The notes beneath the pieces are model-generated. The model searched no databases. It was not told the DNA's origin and was given only the letters and a program-made list of their open reading frames with translations. 64,000 bases of DNA, taken from assembly GCA_963921185.1 (NCBI GenBank), contig OY992530.1:164068255-164132254 (forward strand), written 5' to 3'. A program made the position numbers and the translations under genes. The stretch is from Dasysyrphus tricinctus (taxonomy: Eukaryota > Arthropoda > Insecta > Diptera > Syrphidae). Shown here piece by piece: positions 11,782 to 23,814 of this stretch (its first letter is position 1; every line of letters starts with the position of its first letter).

Positions 11782-13064
11782 GTAGCCCAGGAAAAATGTA
11801 CAAATAAATTGCCAATCTGCGGAAAAATTCCAAGTGAAGATTTTTGAATGCAATTATCTTTATTTGTGCCTAAGGAATACGCATGCGAAAGTCTACAAAC
11901 GAAACTGGCTTGCGTTAAAAGTTATTCAAGGTTAAATGTCGAAAATACCGGTTTTCCACGTATAACTTTGAAACGGTACATGGTATTAAAAAGTAATGCA
12001 TACAAAACTTGTAGATAATATGATTATCTACAAGAAATGTTAAAACACTTTTTTTTCTCTGACTGATGGTTAAGAAGATATCGGCGTTTCAAAAAACGTA
12101 AATTGACGAAAATATCCCTTTTCTGCGTACATCTCAGAAATGGTGAGTGTTATTGAAAACATTTATAGGCAAAGTTTGTATACTATGTTACCCTCTATTA
12201 AAAAAAAATTAAATTTTTTCTAAGAGTAATAATTTTAAAGATATAATTATTTGAAACATTTCGTCAAATACCTGAAATTCCAGACTTTTGCTTTTAAATC
12301 TTAAATAACGAAATTTTCATAAAATAATTTATGTTCAGTTTATAGACTATAATGTAATCTACAAAAAATATTAACACGCTTTTTTCCACACGAGTGACCA
12401 GTAACAAGATATTGCTACTTCAAAAAGGTTATGTATTGAAAATAAGGATTTTTCGCTTACCACTCTTAAACGGTATATATTAGAAATTTTATTTTTACAC
12501 AATTTGTAGGTTATTTACCCTTCTACAAGAAAATAAAAAAAAATTTTTTGTTTGTGGTTATTTAAAAGATATAATATTTTATACAAAATGCACAAAAGTA
12601 AAAAAAAACGATATTTTGCGGTTTTCTCTTAAATGGTGAAGTTTTTGAAAAATAATTTATACTTTTTGTATAAACAATAATATTCTCTATAAGAACTCTT
12701 ATGAAGACTTTTTCGATATTAGGCCCCAATAAAAAGATATTGAGACTTCAAAAAGTATCGATTTTCGAAAATGCTGGTTTTTCCGGCCCAAAATGATTCA
12801 CCCAGCGACATAAAATAATAATAGGGTTTTTTAGAGAGACATAGTACAAACATTTTTTCATACTGAGGGGGGGGTCTATCTCCCCCCAATTAACCGGGAG
12901 GAGCAATTTTCTGAAAATAGTACTAAAATTAAAAAAAAAAATTAAAGCAAATGGCAACACTTAACATAAAGTACTATATTTTTTTGAGATTTTCAAGTTC
13001 GTTCTTTAATTATTTTTTCAAAATAAGTTATTCCTGCCAATAGTTTTCGAAAAAAATACCTTCA
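11782..13064 (+). repeat. Left arm of foldback, built of degenerate ~165-bp units
   Basis: Within the arm a phrase recurs about every 160-175 bp: an 'aaactttgta...ctataagaa' segment, then an A/T run, then aagatat followed by a TTCAAAA-type block (near 12070, 12235, 12405, 12560 and 12735). The units are strongly diverged from each other but almost identical to their partners in the right arm. This implies that the tandem array is old and the inverted duplication (or its homogenisation) is much younger. Confidence 0.65.
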
Positions 13065-13240
13065 AACCCATTATATAGGTACTGTTCTTTTTTCAAAATA
13101 TGAAATCAGGAATTATATTCGTTTCTATTATACACTTTTCCTGTAATTTTTAAATGAACACTGAAAACCAGATGGTTTTATGCCATCTAGTTTTCGAGAA
13201 AATTGTAAACTAAGAAAACTATTTTTTTATTATATGTTTT

Positions 13241-13605
13241 TTTGGTAGTATATCTAGGAAAAATGCATTACCACTTCGGGAAAATTCCAAGTTAAAATTT
13301 TTAAGTGCAATTATCTTTAAATTACCATAAAGAATACTCGTGCAAAAGTCTACACACGAATCTGGCTTGCGCTAAAAGTTATTCAAGGTCAAACGCCAGC
13401 AGAATCTTCTTTTAGAGCATAACCTTTTTTTTTTTTGGATAGTATCAAGGACAAAATTCATTTCCACTTGAGGAAAATTCCAAGTTAAATTTTTTAAACC
13501 CAATTATCTTTAAATTGCCATTATGAATACTCGTGCAAAAGTCTACACACGAATCTGGCTTGCGCTAAAAGTTATTCAAGGTCAAACGCCAGCAGAATCT
13601 TCTTG
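13241..13605 (+). repeat. Two direct repeats in the foldback loop
   Basis: Segments 13241-13410 and about 13428-13605 are direct copies (gtagtat...aaaattccaagttaaa...cgtgcaaaagtctacacac...caaacgccagcagaatctt). The segment around 13430-13482 is also inverted at 13608-13660, making a smaller internal stem. The same words (aaagtctacaaacgaa, ctggcttgcg) recur in the outer part of the arms near 11890-11940, so the loop derives from the arm end. Confidence 0.75.
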
Positions 13606-14945
13606 GAATTTTCCTCAAGTGGGAATGAATTTTTTCCTTGATACTATCCAAAAAAAAAATTTATTTTCGTATTTTTTTCGGAAACTATTGGCAGGAATAA
13701 CTTATTTTGAAAAAATAATTAAAGAACAAACTTGAAAATCTCAAAAAAAAATATAGTACTTTATTTTAAGTGTTGCCATTTGCTTTAATTTTTTTTTTTT
13801 TAAATTTTAGTACTATTTTCAGAAAATTGCTCCTCCCGGTTAATTGGGGGGAGATAGACCCCCCCCTCAGTATGAAAAAATGTTTGTACTATGTCTCTCT
13901 AAAAAACCCTATTATTATTTTATGTCGCTGGGCGAATCATTTTGGGCCGGAAAAACCAGCATTTTCGAAAATCGATACTTTTTGAAGTCTCAATATCTTT
14001 TTATTGGGGCCTAATATCGAAAAAGTTTTCATAAGAGTTCTTATAGAGAATATTATTGTTTATACAAAAAGTATAAATTATTTTTCAAAAACTTCACCAT
14101 TTAAGAGAAAACCGCAAAATACCGTTTTTTTTTACTTTTGTGCATTTTGTATAAAATATTATATCTTTTAAATAACCGCAAACAAAAATTTTTTTTTTTT
14201 TATTTTCTTGTAGAAGGGTAAATAACCTACAAATTGTGTAAAAATAAAATTTCTAACATAAACCGTTTAAGAGTGGTAAGCGAAAAATCCTTATTTTCAA
14301 TACTTAACCTTTTTGAAGTAGCAATATCTTGTTACTGGTCACTCGTGTGGAAAAAAGTGTGTTAATATTTTTTGTAGATTACATTATAGTCTATAAACTG
14401 AACATAAATTATTTTATGAAAATTTCGTTATTTAAGATTTAAAAGTAAAAGTCTGGAATTTCAGGTTTTTGACGAAATTTTTCAAATAATTATATCTTTA
14501 AAATTATTACTCTTAGAAAAAATTTAATTTTTTTTTTAATAGAGGGTAACATAGTATACAAACTTTGCCTATAAATGTTTTCAATAACACTCACCATTTC
14601 TGAGTTGTACGCAGAAAAGGGATATTTTCGTCAATTTACGTTTTTTGAAACGCCGATATCTTCTTAACCATCAGTCAGAGAAAAAAAAGTGTTTTAACAT
14701 TTCTTGTAGATAATCATATTATCTACAAGTTTTGTATGCATTACTTTTTAATACCATGTACCGTTTCAAAGTTATACGTGGAAAACCGGTATTTTCGACA
14801 TTTAACCTTGAATAACTTTTAACGCAAGCCAGTTTCGTTTGTAGACTTTCGCATGCGTATTCCTTAGGCACAAATAAAGATAATTGCATTAAAAAATCTT
14901 CACTTGGAATTTTTCCGCAGCGAAAGTACATTTTTCCTGGGCTAC

Positions 14946-15042
14946 TTGATCTACCACCGCACATTTTGCAACTTAAAGCCGGCTCTGATATCATATGTTG
15001 TGGAATCTGAACCCACTAAAACTGTGAAATTGAACCAGGTTG
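14946..15042 (+). pseudogene. Helitron helicase pseudogene, downstream part
   Basis: Directly after the foldback, DLPPHILQLKAGSDI is encoded at about 14950-14993. One frame over, MLWNLNPLKL precedes a stop at the position where the family has LCNGTRL. Together these match the Helitron helicase segment LPPH.L.LK.G..IMLLRNLNP.KLCNGTRL. The match ends abruptly at a GC-rich ccccgggcggc string that looks like hAT debris. This is a continuation of the gene at 10849-11775. Confidence 0.8.
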
Positions 15043-17372
15043 ACCCCGGGCGGCACTTACTGGGGGGGGCGGCAAATTTGGTGGGAATTTTAATTTTTTT
15101 TTTATTTTATAATTAAATTTTACTGTGAAGTTTCGGCGCTCTTAGAAAATTATTCATGTCTATTATAGAATTCGCAATCCATGCGGGAAGCTACTCGATC
15201 AGTAATGCTTTACATCAGATTTCAATAAGTGAATCTCCCGATCGTTATCCGTTCAATTGTAATACCGACGCAATGTGCTAACCCACCTTGCTTCCGCTCC
15301 CATTGTAAATTTCGTTGATTAATTAATTTTGCCCTTCTCAAAATATATCCGGGGCGGTATTGAAATCAAAAATCATGTCACCAACCAAAAATTATTATCA
15401 AATTCATTTTAAAAATAGAAAGAATAATATTTGAATGCAACAACAACAACTTGAGTGGTAGCAAACTCAAGTTCAACATTTATATCATGCAAGAAACTTA
15501 GGAGCCTTCCGGCAAGTATGTATGATGTGATCGGAACCAATCGGAACCCGGACCAGGATAAACTATAGCCAAACTTAATTGTTAAAATACTTTTATAGGA
15601 TTGATATTTAAAGTTCCATAGAAAAGAAATTTTACTATTACGTTTCACGCTTGGTTATGACGAGGCTTGGATATGGCAAGTTTTGGTTCTCATCGATTTA
15701 TCTTACAAGAAACACTTTCAATAGAAAGAAATATTTGTATTAATATGTTTTCTTATGAAAGTTAATGGACTCTTTTATATAAAGGGAGAATTTGTCAAGC
15801 CATAAACTGTCAAATTCCATCAAAAGGAATGAAGAAGTCCACAAATAGAACTAAATATTTTAACTTTAAATTGGGGACTCCCATTGGTAGCACATTGAAA
15901 ACTTTTCTGAACACAGCCCTTTCATTTAAATTATTCGCCAGACGGACAAGTCATTAAACATTTTGACCAAAGCGCTTTTAAGATTGTGAGATGAAATGAG
16001 AAAATAGTATAGGTACGTGAAAGGCGAAGAAAAAACACAAACAAAAACGAGTAGACTGCTCTTCCTTTTACTTTCTGAAACATTATGCCGTCTTACCAAA
16101 ATAAAATAACGGGGAAAAACTTCGTTTGAACTTTGCTTTTCTGTAAAGATACCTACCTACTCGAAATGTAGTAATCGGAAATTGTTCATGTGAAAAGTTT
16201 GAAATTTTTTTAAAGTTCTTATGCTATTATATACACATCATATACATCCACAGTACACAAATCTAAGGTATTATACTGCGCAGGTTGTCAGTCAGAAATA
16301 AAAAATGGCTGTGAACGTGAGGAAGAAAACACATGTAATAACAACAACAAATTCAAATTGAAAATGTCAGAAATAAAAATGGCTGGGGATGTGATGACTT
16401 AAATACACGTAAAAACAACAACAAATATTGACATTTCACACAAATTTTGATAAATGCGCATAAGAAACAAAAATCAAAACTCTTATGATATTACCTTTAA
16501 TATGTGTACTGTGATATACATCCACGTAAGTCTAATTAAAATTCTGATTCAAAGTGTTTGATTTTTTAAATGGTTTTGAATAAAGAAAAAGTTAATTATC
16601 ATGAAGCTATCTACTTTTCCTGATACCTATAAAAATGTTTGTTTATGGGTCATTTATCATTTCTTTGTTAGACGTCCTCGAAGTAAGAGTTTTCGAGTGC
16701 AATTTGCCGACACAGCATTTCAAAAATTTTATTTTTATTTATTTTAAAATTTGAACACTAGTCAAAAATTTGACACCAAAACGAAATATCAATAGTTTTA
16801 TAACAATAATGTAATGAAATGTAGGTATTTGTTATTTGACTAGTTATGAGTTATGGTTATGACTTCCTAGCAAAATACACTAGAAGTATTTTTTTGTTTG
16901 TTTATTCTATTCTTATTTTTATTCTTTGAGAACTAGAGATGTGCGCCTCGCTTTTCACCACATTTTGCCATTTATGAAAAGCCACCATATAAAAAAAGAA
17001 TAATTACCTACTTTGTTTTGAATCAAGGTGACTTTTATTTTAATGTCTAAAAATGATACTTATATTTTCCTAAATGAATTGTAAAGGCTTTCGTTCAAGT
17101 TATATACAAACTGTATCCAAAATTACATAATTTATACTTTTCCACCACTTTTCTGTGTTCGACTATTTCACCAACACTGTTAGGATATAAAAATTAAATT
17201 TTATTTTCAACCATCTTATGTATCTTTACTTAAAAAAATAAATAAATAAAAAAAATGTGTAATAATAATGTTTTTTCTGACTGACATTCAAAAATAATGA
17301 TATGTTCTCGTATACATATGTGACAATAATAAATTTAACTTTGCATGAAAAGTTTTGTAGCATTTTTATGTC

Positions 17373-17403
<31 letters not shown>

Positions 17404-17512
17404 ATGTAATTTTTATTTTTTGTTTGTCTTGAATTTGTTTGTTTTGAATACATTTTGGGGGCGGCAAAATTAGACACCGCCCCGGGCGGCAAAAACCCAC
17501 GCTACGCCACTG
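15043..17512 (-). mobile_element. hAT-like element remnant; right end at 17512
   Basis: Read on the minus strand from 17512 the sequence is CAGTGGCGTAGCGTGGG, then tttttgccgcccggggcgg, a form frequent for hAT ends in insects. The flank is TGCACCGG (17513-17520). At 15043 a related but not clearly inverted ccccgggcggc...ggggggggcggc string stands at the break of the helicase. No TSD pair was found and no transposase could be read, so the left limit is tentative. A (TA)n-rich tract lies at 17370-17406. Confidence 0.5.
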
Positions 17513-18332
17513 TGCACCGGACAACAAAAACATTTGCCATGTAAATAAAATGTTATGAATTCAATTCAGTATAGAGGCTCGACTTTCGAAAAGGACATAA
17601 TTTAATGATTTTAGGCGTAACAAAGTTCCAATTTTCTATAATATCAATCAACACTTATCAAGCATTAGACTCAACAGAAAAGTTATTGCAACTTTATTGC
17701 ATTTTCTGTGGTCTTTTAAACTGAAGAGATCCTACCAACCAACCGACGGTTTTCTCTTTTCTACTTAATTTAAACCCCACCCGCTCTTTGACTCTTATTA
17801 AGGAATCTCACTGATATCTGCCCATAAGGCTCATTGAATTGTTGTTGTACGAGGAGGAAGTAGGCAAAGTTGAATATTTCTTTAAACTTGTTGAACTTTT
17901 TTGTTATATTATTTGACTTCATTAAATATTCTTACTTATTAAATTGTTGGCACTTGTCCAGTATTTGAACTCCAAAAGCTTCCGGCTATTGAATTGAGTG
18001 TCTTTGCAAAATATTACCTAGTTTTCGCTCTTTTTTTTAAGTTTGTTTCCCTTTCGTAGCTGTATAATTTCAATGTTTTATTGAATATGGATAAAAAGGT
18101 GATGGTCTCATTTGGTCAAGTTTATTTAGACTTTTGAAATTTTCAAGGTGGATTGAAGTGGGTTCTTAGCAGTGTTTGAGTATTTTAATTTGAACGGCAA
18201 GTTAAATGCATATTTACCTACATTATACATATTTTATAAATACAAAATTTCGAAACAAAATGACAAGTAGATTAAATTAAACGTTGGGAGTTATATAAAT
18301 GTGTGTATTGTGTGTGATTTTTTTTTGGGAAA
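17513..18332. other. No gene recognised
   Basis: AT-rich sequence with no supported frame, repeat boundary or RNA. Confidence 0.4.
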
Positions 18333-18395
18333 ATATTAGTCCAGTCAATTTGTGCTCAAAAGGGCTCTTAGTGAGCAAGTTGTCGGGTAGTTTTG

Positions 18396-18916
18396 ATCAC
18401 AACAAAAACATAAATGTTAAAAAAAGAGCCAAGTTCTTATATGTACAAGAAACCTGTGCGTAAAAAGTCAGCCAAAAAAAGTAATGAGATCTGAAATATA
18501 TGCCAAGTTATAAGTTCATGAAGTATAATATCAAATATCTAAAGTAGAGTAATATCGAAACAATTCCAAATCATGACAGAAATTAGGTATTTAATGATTA
18601 CTGATTAAAATTTGGTGGATTCACTGGTCAAGTTTTCATACATTTTAAATTTGTGATTAAGTTAGTATGTAAGAGAAAACTTGCCAAGTAAATCCACCAA
18701 ATTTAAATCTGTAATCATTAAATACCAAATTTCTGTCATGATTTGGAATTTTTTCGATATTACTCTACTTTAGATATTTGATATTATACTTCATGAACTT
18801 ATAACTTGGCATATATTTCAGATCTCATTACTTTTTTTGGCTGACTTTTTACGCACAGGTTTCTTGTACATATAAGAACTTGGCTCTTTTTTTAACATTT
18901 ATGTTTTTGTTGTGAT
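18396..18916. repeat. ~520-bp palindrome, copy 1
   Basis: The segment starts atcacaacaaaaacataaat and ends as its complement. The arms of about 255 bp meet near 18656. Within the arms gtaatgagatctgaaatat and acttgccaagtaaatcc are clear landmarks. A second copy is at 27010-27531 with the same order and only scattered substitutions. It has no coding capacity and behaves like a palindromic MITE or foldback module. Confidence 0.88.
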
Positions 18917-18919
18917 TTC

Positions 18920-19640
18920 AGTCCTTTTTGCAAAGATTTAATCTGCCAGGTGAAAATCAAGCCCTACCGCTTAACAAAGTTTCATAATTCTACCATTGTA
19001 TATCCAATCTATAGTATTCTCATGAAACACGATTTTGTAGGTAGACATTTGGTCGATAGGTTCGCTGTGATCGCCTTACCGAGATCCCTTAACAAAAATT
19101 AGTATTACATTTGGACGCATAGATGGCCACGAGCTTTTTTTCTTCATGAGAATACTATAGAATTTATATACAATGATTCTACGATAACCGAAAGTTCTCC
19201 ATATAAATAATAGCAATTCTGATAAAATGGGTAGATGCCACGCCCCCTGAATGGAAAATTCCAACTTTTAAATTTTTTTCTTTCTAAGCACTTAAAGCCC
19301 TATTGACCTACTAATTTTCATCGTTCTACAACAATCGGAAGTGCTCCATATAATTTATAAGAATATTTAAGAAAGTGGGTGGACGCCACGCCCCCTGAAT
19401 AGAGAATTACAGATTTTCGATTTTTTCCTTTGTATGCACTACAAGGCCTACCGTTGTGCAAAATTTCAACTTTCTACGGTGTCGGGAAGTGCTCCATAAT
19501 TTTGATGATCTGTCAGTGAGTCAGTGAGTCAGTCAGTAACGGTTTTTGCGATTTTTGAAGTCCTATATCTCGGGAACTACTAATAGTACGGGAGGCAGCG
19601 TTAATTTTTAGTAGTCATTTTACCCCGAATGGTTCCTACT
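18920..19640 (-). repeat. Subterminal repeat module, inverted partner of 26285-26905
   Basis: Sequence from ttgcaaagatttaatctgcc through the repeated gccacgccccctgaat blocks (near 19240 and 19390), the gtcagtgagtcagtgagtcag run and aagtcctatatctcggga is found inverted at 26285-26905. The repeated block spacing is about 150 bp. The run of GTCA/GTGA tetramers followed by a 'tatctcgggaact' phrase is a motif layout seen in several dispersed arthropod repeats. Confidence 0.75.
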
Positions 19641-19789
19641 GTATGTGAAAGATTACAATCGAACAATCAAAAAAATGCAAGTCAGTCGCCGCGCCCGCGG
19701 TGGGTCTAGGAGTGATGGGGTCTTGAAGTTGTAAAAAAAATTTTGTTTTCAAGTCATTTCATACCGTTCCAAAATTTGTGGGATAGTTG

Positions 19790-20724
19790 TTCAGATAACA
19801 CTGAATCAAAAAACAATCGTCAGCTGCATGGGAGGCGGGGGATTATACGTCAGTCGGGGGCATGAACTGGTAATTTTTTTCAAAAAATAAAGTCATTTTA
19901 TACCTTATGAAATTTACGGAGCTGAATATTGATGTTTTATAAATAATGAAAACAGCCGTCAGCTGTTTGGCTAACGGGGGAAAGACCGTCAGTCGGCGTC
20001 TTAAACATTCTTCGCCTATAGCAGCTCTGTGCATTTCACAATCACTGTAAAATATAAAGTAACGACCTTTACCTCCACAAACATTCAACTAACACCAGTT
20101 TTTATAAAAAGTTCGTTCCGGAAACCGAAACCATTGATGGATACAGGGGGTTCATAGAAATCATAACCCTCCCTTCCTGAGACTTTACCGAGTTATAAAC
20201 GCATTTAAAATATGTATATGAAATCAATTATTTTGATTTCACCACAACAAATTAATTAGGTACATTTTTATTTCGGTTGTCAATAAACCATTATTTGTAT
20301 AATATTTTAAGAGATAAAACCCGAACGTTCGAACGAAAAAAACGCATAGTTTACTAGTTAACGAAAAAAAGTCGTACCTAATTATTTTCCTCCAGAGAAA
20401 TACGAATAATTTTCTTTTGTGGATCAAGTTGCAAGCAACAATTGCGGTTTTTGTTCAGTTTATTTTACTTTACAATAAATTTTCAATTTGTTTTAAAAAA
20501 TATAGTCCAGTCAACGAAGGAAAAATAAATCATGCTCTCTCGGTTATTATTTTATGTCATAAGAGTGACCCCAGGTATAACACACTAAAAGTCCCCTTCT
20601 CAGGGCCGCGAGCTTAAGGTAGGAGTTGAGTTGGGGATAAAAGTAGTTTTTCGTGAATATTTTTAAAACTTAGTGTATTAGCGGAAAAGTTTACGCTACG
20701 AAATGAAAGACGATTAAATTTCCT
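19790..20724 (-). repeat. Left inverted arm (~930 bp) of the composite element
   Basis: From gttcagataacactgaatc to cgaaatgaaagacgattaaatttcct this arm is repeated inverted at 22883-23814 with few differences, so the pair is young. Both arms contain the same long chance frames and the pttcgaacgttcg-type symmetric word near 20320. It preserves the uninterrupted site gattcagtgttatctgaac, which in the right arm is split by the foldback at 23815-30470. Confidence 0.88.
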
Positions 20725-21238
20725 AAAAAAAAAGCTTTATTCAAATTTTCGGTAAGAGCGGGATTATGAAAGGTACGAGGCGTAGAAATGTCAAACATTT
20801 GAAAAATAATGTTACTGTCTTATATAAATGTAGGGTTAAAGGTCTAAGTGGGAAATTTTATTATTAAGAAATATACAATAAAAACAATACAAAAAACATT
20901 TCAATTAAATAGTCCAGTAACCTTGTAGTTTCATAGAACTGAGACCTTGCGTCAGTTCCGGTAGCTCTGAATTTTTGCTGAGTTGTTTATGATGTTGGCC
21001 TCAAGCACCAAACGCAATATTGGTAAAAATCCAAAAAAAAACACGATTTTCTCACGGTTTTTAAACTTATTGGCCATTTTAACCATTACGCCTTAATTTC
21101 CGAATACAAAATTGCTCTAGGATTTCAACCTTATCTACTAAACTTTATTCAATTTTAGTCCAAAACTGTTTTCGTAGACACAACAGTTTCCAAGGGACCA
21201 CTTTTCATAATATAGCAATACAAATTTAAAACAACAGT

Positions 21239-21396
21239 ATATTAAACAGTATAATAACAAAAACATGGTCTTTGACATATGCTGCATCAAAGCAATGGGG
21301 CTTGTAGATTGGGTCTAAAGAAGAAAACAACTGCTCTATTGCTTTGATGCAGCATATGTCAAAGACCATGTTTTTTTTATTATACTGTTTAATATA
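21239..21396. mobile_element. 158-bp palindromic MITE
   Basis: The left arm tatattaaacagtataataa...gctgcatcaaagcaat and right arm attgctttgatgcagc...ttattatactgtttaatata are nearly perfect complements over about 58 bp around a 41-bp spacer. TA at the extreme ends would fit a Tc1/mariner-type target, but that is inference. No coding capacity. Confidence 0.85.
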
Positions 21397-21837
21397 CATT
21401 GGACGCCCAATATACCGAATACCCGATATAGCGAATTTGCGATTTAACGAACGCATAAATAAATTGACATAAAATGTAAAATGTTTAAAATGGGATATGT
21501 TTATGCCACTCAATGTAACACCGTTGATACAAGTTTTTTTTCTTTTATTTCATAATCCCAGTTGTATATTTGAAACAGAAAAAATGTAACTGATGTTGTT
21601 GTAAGTTTTAGTTGTATGATGTAGTTGGTGAGGTTTTTAGCGCTGAAATAGGCCCCAGAATGCTATCCATGTAACAAAGCTCCATTACCGCAATAACTTG
21701 CTCAGTGACATAATATGCGTTTTTCTTTTTACTTGCGATTATAGGTACTATAAGGCAAGTTTTGGATTCGTGCAAAACAAAAATTGAGATAACAATCAAA
21801 CATGATAATACGATGATAGAGAACACCAAAAAAGTGG

Positions 21838-21960
21838 GTGGCACGATTCTGTCTGTCTGTCGGAGGCACGATTCTGTCTGTCTGTCGGAGTGTCTGTCTG
21901 TTCATCTATAGCCTAAACGGCTGGATCGATTTTCTTCAAACTTGGTACATAGTGGTTTTT
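21838..21960 (+). repeat. CTGT-tetramer block with conserved follow-on phrase
   Basis: A direct repeat ggcacgattctgtctgtctgtcgga occurs twice in a row in near-identical form, then gtgtctgtctgttcatct, then 'cggctggatcgattttcttcaaacttggtacatag'-like sequence (read from 21916). Tetramer runs followed by such a phrase recur in dispersed repeats of many invertebrates; here the run matches the GTCA/GTGA block at 19505-19535 in layout only. Confidence 0.6.
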
Positions 21961-22882
21961 GGTGATTATGCCCACACGTTTTTTTTCATTTTTTTTAGAA
22001 GCAAAAATAACGGTACCTGCCATACAATTTTACATAATCGTAAGATTCTAAAAAACGGCTCCACAACTTTTCTTTAAAAAAAATCATAAATTTATTTTAG
22101 TAAAGGCTTTCTTCGGGTGTAAAACCATTTTTCAAAAATGGTTATCAATGGTACCTCCCAAAGAACCATTTTTTTGATTTTTGATTTTCTTCAAAACAGT
22201 ACGACCGATTTGAATTATTTTTTTATACAGAAGCTTCCAATAAATATAAATAGTTTTGTGTACCAAAATTTTTGAAAAAAATATTTTTTGGATTTTTAAA
22301 AAAATGTTTCAAAATTTTTTTTGGAAAATCAAATATTTCGAAACGACATGATCGATTTTTTTGAAACTCGATATTTAAGACTTTTTGATGAATTTTTTAT
22401 GTACAAAATTCAGATAAGATCAAATAATATTGCTTATCAAAATTTTCAAAAAAAAAGTTTTTGGATTTTTAAAAAAAGTTTCAAATTTTTTTTTTTTTTT
22501 AATTTGATATCTCAAAAACAGGTTTATAATTTTTTTTCAAATTTTGTTTTTATATACACATAAATATATACTTTAGATTTACATACCAAAATTTGTTCTT
22601 AAAAATGTTTTAAGAATTTTATATATAAAAATTAATTTTTTTAAAAGCCGCTCCAACGATTTTAAATTTTTTTTGTCCCATACAATCATATTCAATCAAG
22701 AATTAAGATGACATTCTTTTTTTCCTCATCAAACTGTCAAAAGAGTTGTTTTATCCAATTTAAATGTCGTATTTCTCTACATTTTTCTCATAGTTTCCAT
22801 GTTTTTATATACAATTTTCTTAAACCCACAGTGTCTTGAACATAAGAGCAAGTACGTGCGACCCAGTCTTGCATTTTATTTT

Positions 22883-23814
22883 TAAGGAAATTTAATTGTC
22901 TTTCATTTCGTAGTGTAAACTTTTCCGCTAATACACTAAGTTTTAAAAATATTCACGAAAAACTACTTTTATTCCCAACTCAACTCCTACCTTAAGCTCG
23001 CGGCCCTGAGAAGGGGACTTTTAGTGTGTTATACCTGGGGTCACTCTTATGACATAAAATAATAACCGAGAGAGCATGATTTATTTTTCCTTCGTTGACT
23101 GGACTATATTTTTTAAAACAAATTGAAAATTTATTGTAAAGTAAAATAAACTGAACAAAAACCGCAATTGTTGCTTGCAACTTTATCCACAAAAGAAAAT
23201 TATTCGTATTTCTTTGGAGGAAAATAATTAGGTACGACTTTTTTTCGTTAACTAGTAAACTATGCGTTTTTTTCGTTCGAACGTTCGGGTTTTATCTCTT
23301 AAAATATTATACAAATAATGGTTTATTGACAACCGAAATAAAAATGTACCTAATTAATTTGTTGTGGTGAAATCAAAATAATTGATTTCATATACATATT
23401 TTAAATGCGTTTAAAACTCGGTAAAGTCTCAGGAAGGGAGGGTTATGATTTCTATGAACCCCTGTATCCATCAATGGTTTCGGTTTCCGGAACGAACTTT
23501 TTATAAAAACTGGTGTCAGTTGAATGTTTGTGGAGGTAAAGGTCGTAACTTTATATTTTACAGTGATTGTGAAATGCACAGAGCTGCTATAGGCGAAGAA
23601 TGTTTAAGACGCCGACTGACGGTCTTTCCCCCGTTAGCCAAACAGCTGACGGCTGTTTTCATTATTTATAAAACATCAATATTCAGCTCCGTAAATTTCA
23701 TAAGGTATAAAATGACTTTATTTTTTGAAAAAAATTACCAGTTCATGCCCCCGACTGACGTATAATCCCCCGCCTCCCATGCAGCTGACGATTGTTTTTT
23801 GATTCAGTATTATC
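22883..23814 (+). repeat. Right inverted arm (~930 bp) of the composite element
   Basis: Inverted partner of 19790-20724. It stops at GTATTATC (23807-23814), exactly where the 6.7-kb foldback begins. The homology to the left arm resumes on the far side at 30471 (gtattatctgaacaactatcc), so the foldback inserted into this arm. Confidence 0.88.

Larger units (their letters stand above)
11776..14945. mobile_element. 3.2-kb foldback (palindromic) element inserted in the helicase
   Basis: Sequence starting gtagcccaggaaaaatgtac (11782) is repeated inverted ending at 14945. The arms run essentially continuously from 11782 to about 13064 and from about 13666 to 14945, roughly 1.28 kb each and very similar. 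The loop of about 600 bp contains two direct repeats and a smaller stem. Joining the helicase across the element restores the expected ...EFLNSFD / LPPHILQLKAGS order, and TTGAT occurs on both sides (11771-11775, 14946-14950), giving a candidate 5-bp TSD. Six extra bases (atgctt) lie at the left end only. No open gene is present. Foldback elements of Drosophila are the nearest structural analogy; homology is not claimed. Confidence 0.85.
20725..22882. other. Loop between the ~930-bp arms, no gene
   Basis: Apart from the MITE at 21239-21396 and the CTGT-rich block at 21838-21905, this is AT-rich DNA with long homopolymer runs and degenerate phrases such as cgatttttttgaaactcg. No protein domain is recognisable in any frame. 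Confidence 0.5.

Noticed and set aside
19843..23765. Matching frames of 81 and 106 codons in opposite orientation as a conserved small protein.
   Set aside because: They lie in the two near-identical inverted arms, so the identity is of DNA, and no domain or composition supports coding.
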